This document shows positions 63,402-64,000 of a DNA stretch of 64,000 nt, piece after piece. The DNA comes from Vreelandella profundi (GTDB lineage Bacteria; Pseudomonadota; Gammaproteobacteria; Pseudomonadales; Halomonadaceae), in NCBI RefSeq assembly GCF_019722725.1, contig NZ_CP077941.1, positions 2,976,001 through 3,040,000 of the forward strand, given 5' to 3'. The translations under genes were made by a program, and so were the position numbers. How positions within the stretch are numbered: position 1 is the stretch's first letter; every line of letters starts with the position of its first letter. Under the pieces are notes generated by a model. It worked only from the letters and a program-made list of their open reading frames with translations. It was not told where the DNA came from and did not search any database.

Positions 63402-64000
63402 ATGTCCATTCCGTCGACAGATACTAGCCGCCACGACAATATCCTGGCGGTGCTTCGCACGTTGCGTGAACAGGGCCCAGTCGCGCGCGTTGACCTAGGC
63501 GCTTTGAACGGCATCAGCTCCGCCACCGTGACCTCCATCAGCGCAGAATTACTCCAGCAAGGTTTGATTACCGAACATCCCCATGCAACGCCTCGCCCCG
63601 CCGGGCGAGGGCGACCTAAAACGCTGATTGCGCTCGACCCACAGGCGGCCTACGTGGTCTGCATTAAGCTATCGATTAATGAGATTCAGCTGGTAGTGGG
63701 CAATTTTGCGGGCCAGGTGTGCCACAGCGAATATCATAAACTCCCCACATTGAGGCTGACAGCCGACGATTTAGTCACGCTGCTGCAAGAGAAAGTGAGC
63801 GCCGTATGCGCACAACATCAGGGGAAATTTCAGCGCTTAGCGGGAATCTGTTTAGCGGTGCAGGGAGTGGTTTCATCAGCTTATGGCACGATCATCTGGT
63901 CGCCCGCGCTGAGCTTTCGCAACGCGCCCATCTCCGATCAATTAGCCGAGCACTTTAACTGCAGCGTGCTGCTGGAAAACGATGCCAACTGTATCGCCAG
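63402..64000 (+). CDS. ROK-family transcriptional regulator, cut by window end
   Basis: N-terminal half of a ROK (NagC/XylR-like) repressor; about 199 codons are visible of an expected ~400. A winged-helix region (RHDNILAVLRTLREQGPVARVDLGALNGISSATVTSISAELLQQGLI) precedes the sugar-kinase-like domain, which includes AGICLAVQGVVSS and LLENDANCIA. The ATG at 63402 is chosen because the HTH begins soon after it. In-frame ATGs at 63384, 63342 and 63339 are possible, and none has a clear ribosome-binding site. It probably senses the sugar imported by the divergent operon. Confidence 0.88.
   Translation, partial: MSIPSTDTSRHDNILAVLRTLREQGPVARVDLGALNGISSATVTSISAELLQQGLITEHPHATPRPAGRGRPKTLIALDPQAAYVVCIKLSINEIQLVVGNFAGQVCHSEYHKLPTLRLTADDLVTLLQEKVSAVCAQHQGKFQRLAGICLAVQGVVSSAYGTIIWSPALSFRNAPISDQLAEHFNCSVLLENDANCIA

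Noticed and set aside
1..64000. CRISPR arrays, tRNA, rRNA, insertion sequences
   Set aside because: I looked for spaced repeats, tRNA-like cloverleaf ends and transposase motifs and found none that I can support.

Overview
The window reads as a chromosomal segment of a moderately halophilic gammaproteobacterium, most likely Halomonas/Vreelandella (Halomonadaceae). This rests on the rpsT-murJ-ribF-ileS order, the character of the housekeeping proteins, a G+C content of a little over half by eye, and an acidic, Glu-rich secreted protein. The genus is an inference; there is no rRNA or tRNA gene here to anchor it.

Layout. (1) 1-5667: leftward housekeeping run rpsT, murJ, ribF and ileS (3' end cut by the window). 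(2) 5870-13835: cysQ, a tandem pair of nearly identical AAA-ATPase/PD-(D/E)XK proteins, a polar amino-acid (possibly cystine) ABC importer, and an AbiEi/AbiEii toxin-antitoxin pair. (3) 14001-40015: one long leftward Wzx/Wzy-type surface polysaccharide locus. It begins with wza-wzb-wzc, followed by an exact RfaH-recruiting ops element in the wzc-to-dehydrogenase gap. Next come UDP-GalNAcA genes (WbpO/WbpP type), a strongly AT-rich cassette (wzx, murA-like, murB-like, glycosyltransferases, acyltransferase, wzy), a diacetylbacillosamine-type set (PglA/C/D/E/F-like), ugd, ydcF, glmS and a second Wzy/WaaL-family gene. The locus ends at a strong intrinsic terminator at 14001-14055. (4) 40634-44695: a rightward, divergent yjbEFGH (gfcABCD-type) exopolysaccharide operon. 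(5) 44821-54639: a mixed region with a 24-residue membrane peptide, an XRE regulator followed by a truncated HipA-like start, a serine hydrolase, ExoD/TerB proteins, HigA with a decayed higB, yejK, a YadGH-type ABC exporter, ppiC, a class A beta-lactamase-like protein, a DUF1624-type membrane protein and the acidic secreted protein. (6) 54958-64000: a leftward sugar/cyclitol uptake and oxidation operon (ABC importer, isomerase, Gfo/Idh/MocA dehydrogenase, SDR, MFS transporter) divergent from a ROK regulator cut by the window edge.

How it works together. The polysaccharide locus encodes its own precursor supply: GlmS feeds UDP-GlcNAc, WbpP/WbpO give UDP-GalNAcA, Ugd gives UDP-GlcA, and the PglF/E/D-like enzymes give a diacetamido-trideoxy sugar. 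The PglC-like enzyme loads the first sugar on undecaprenyl phosphate, Wzx flips, Wzy polymerises, and Wza/Wzb/Wzc control length and export. The most unusual point is a second-type MurA plus MurB pair inside the strain-specific cassette. Both keep key catalytic residues, and the pair predicts a lactyl-ether (muramic-acid-like) sugar in the exported polymer. That is the best candidate in this window for undescribed biochemistry.
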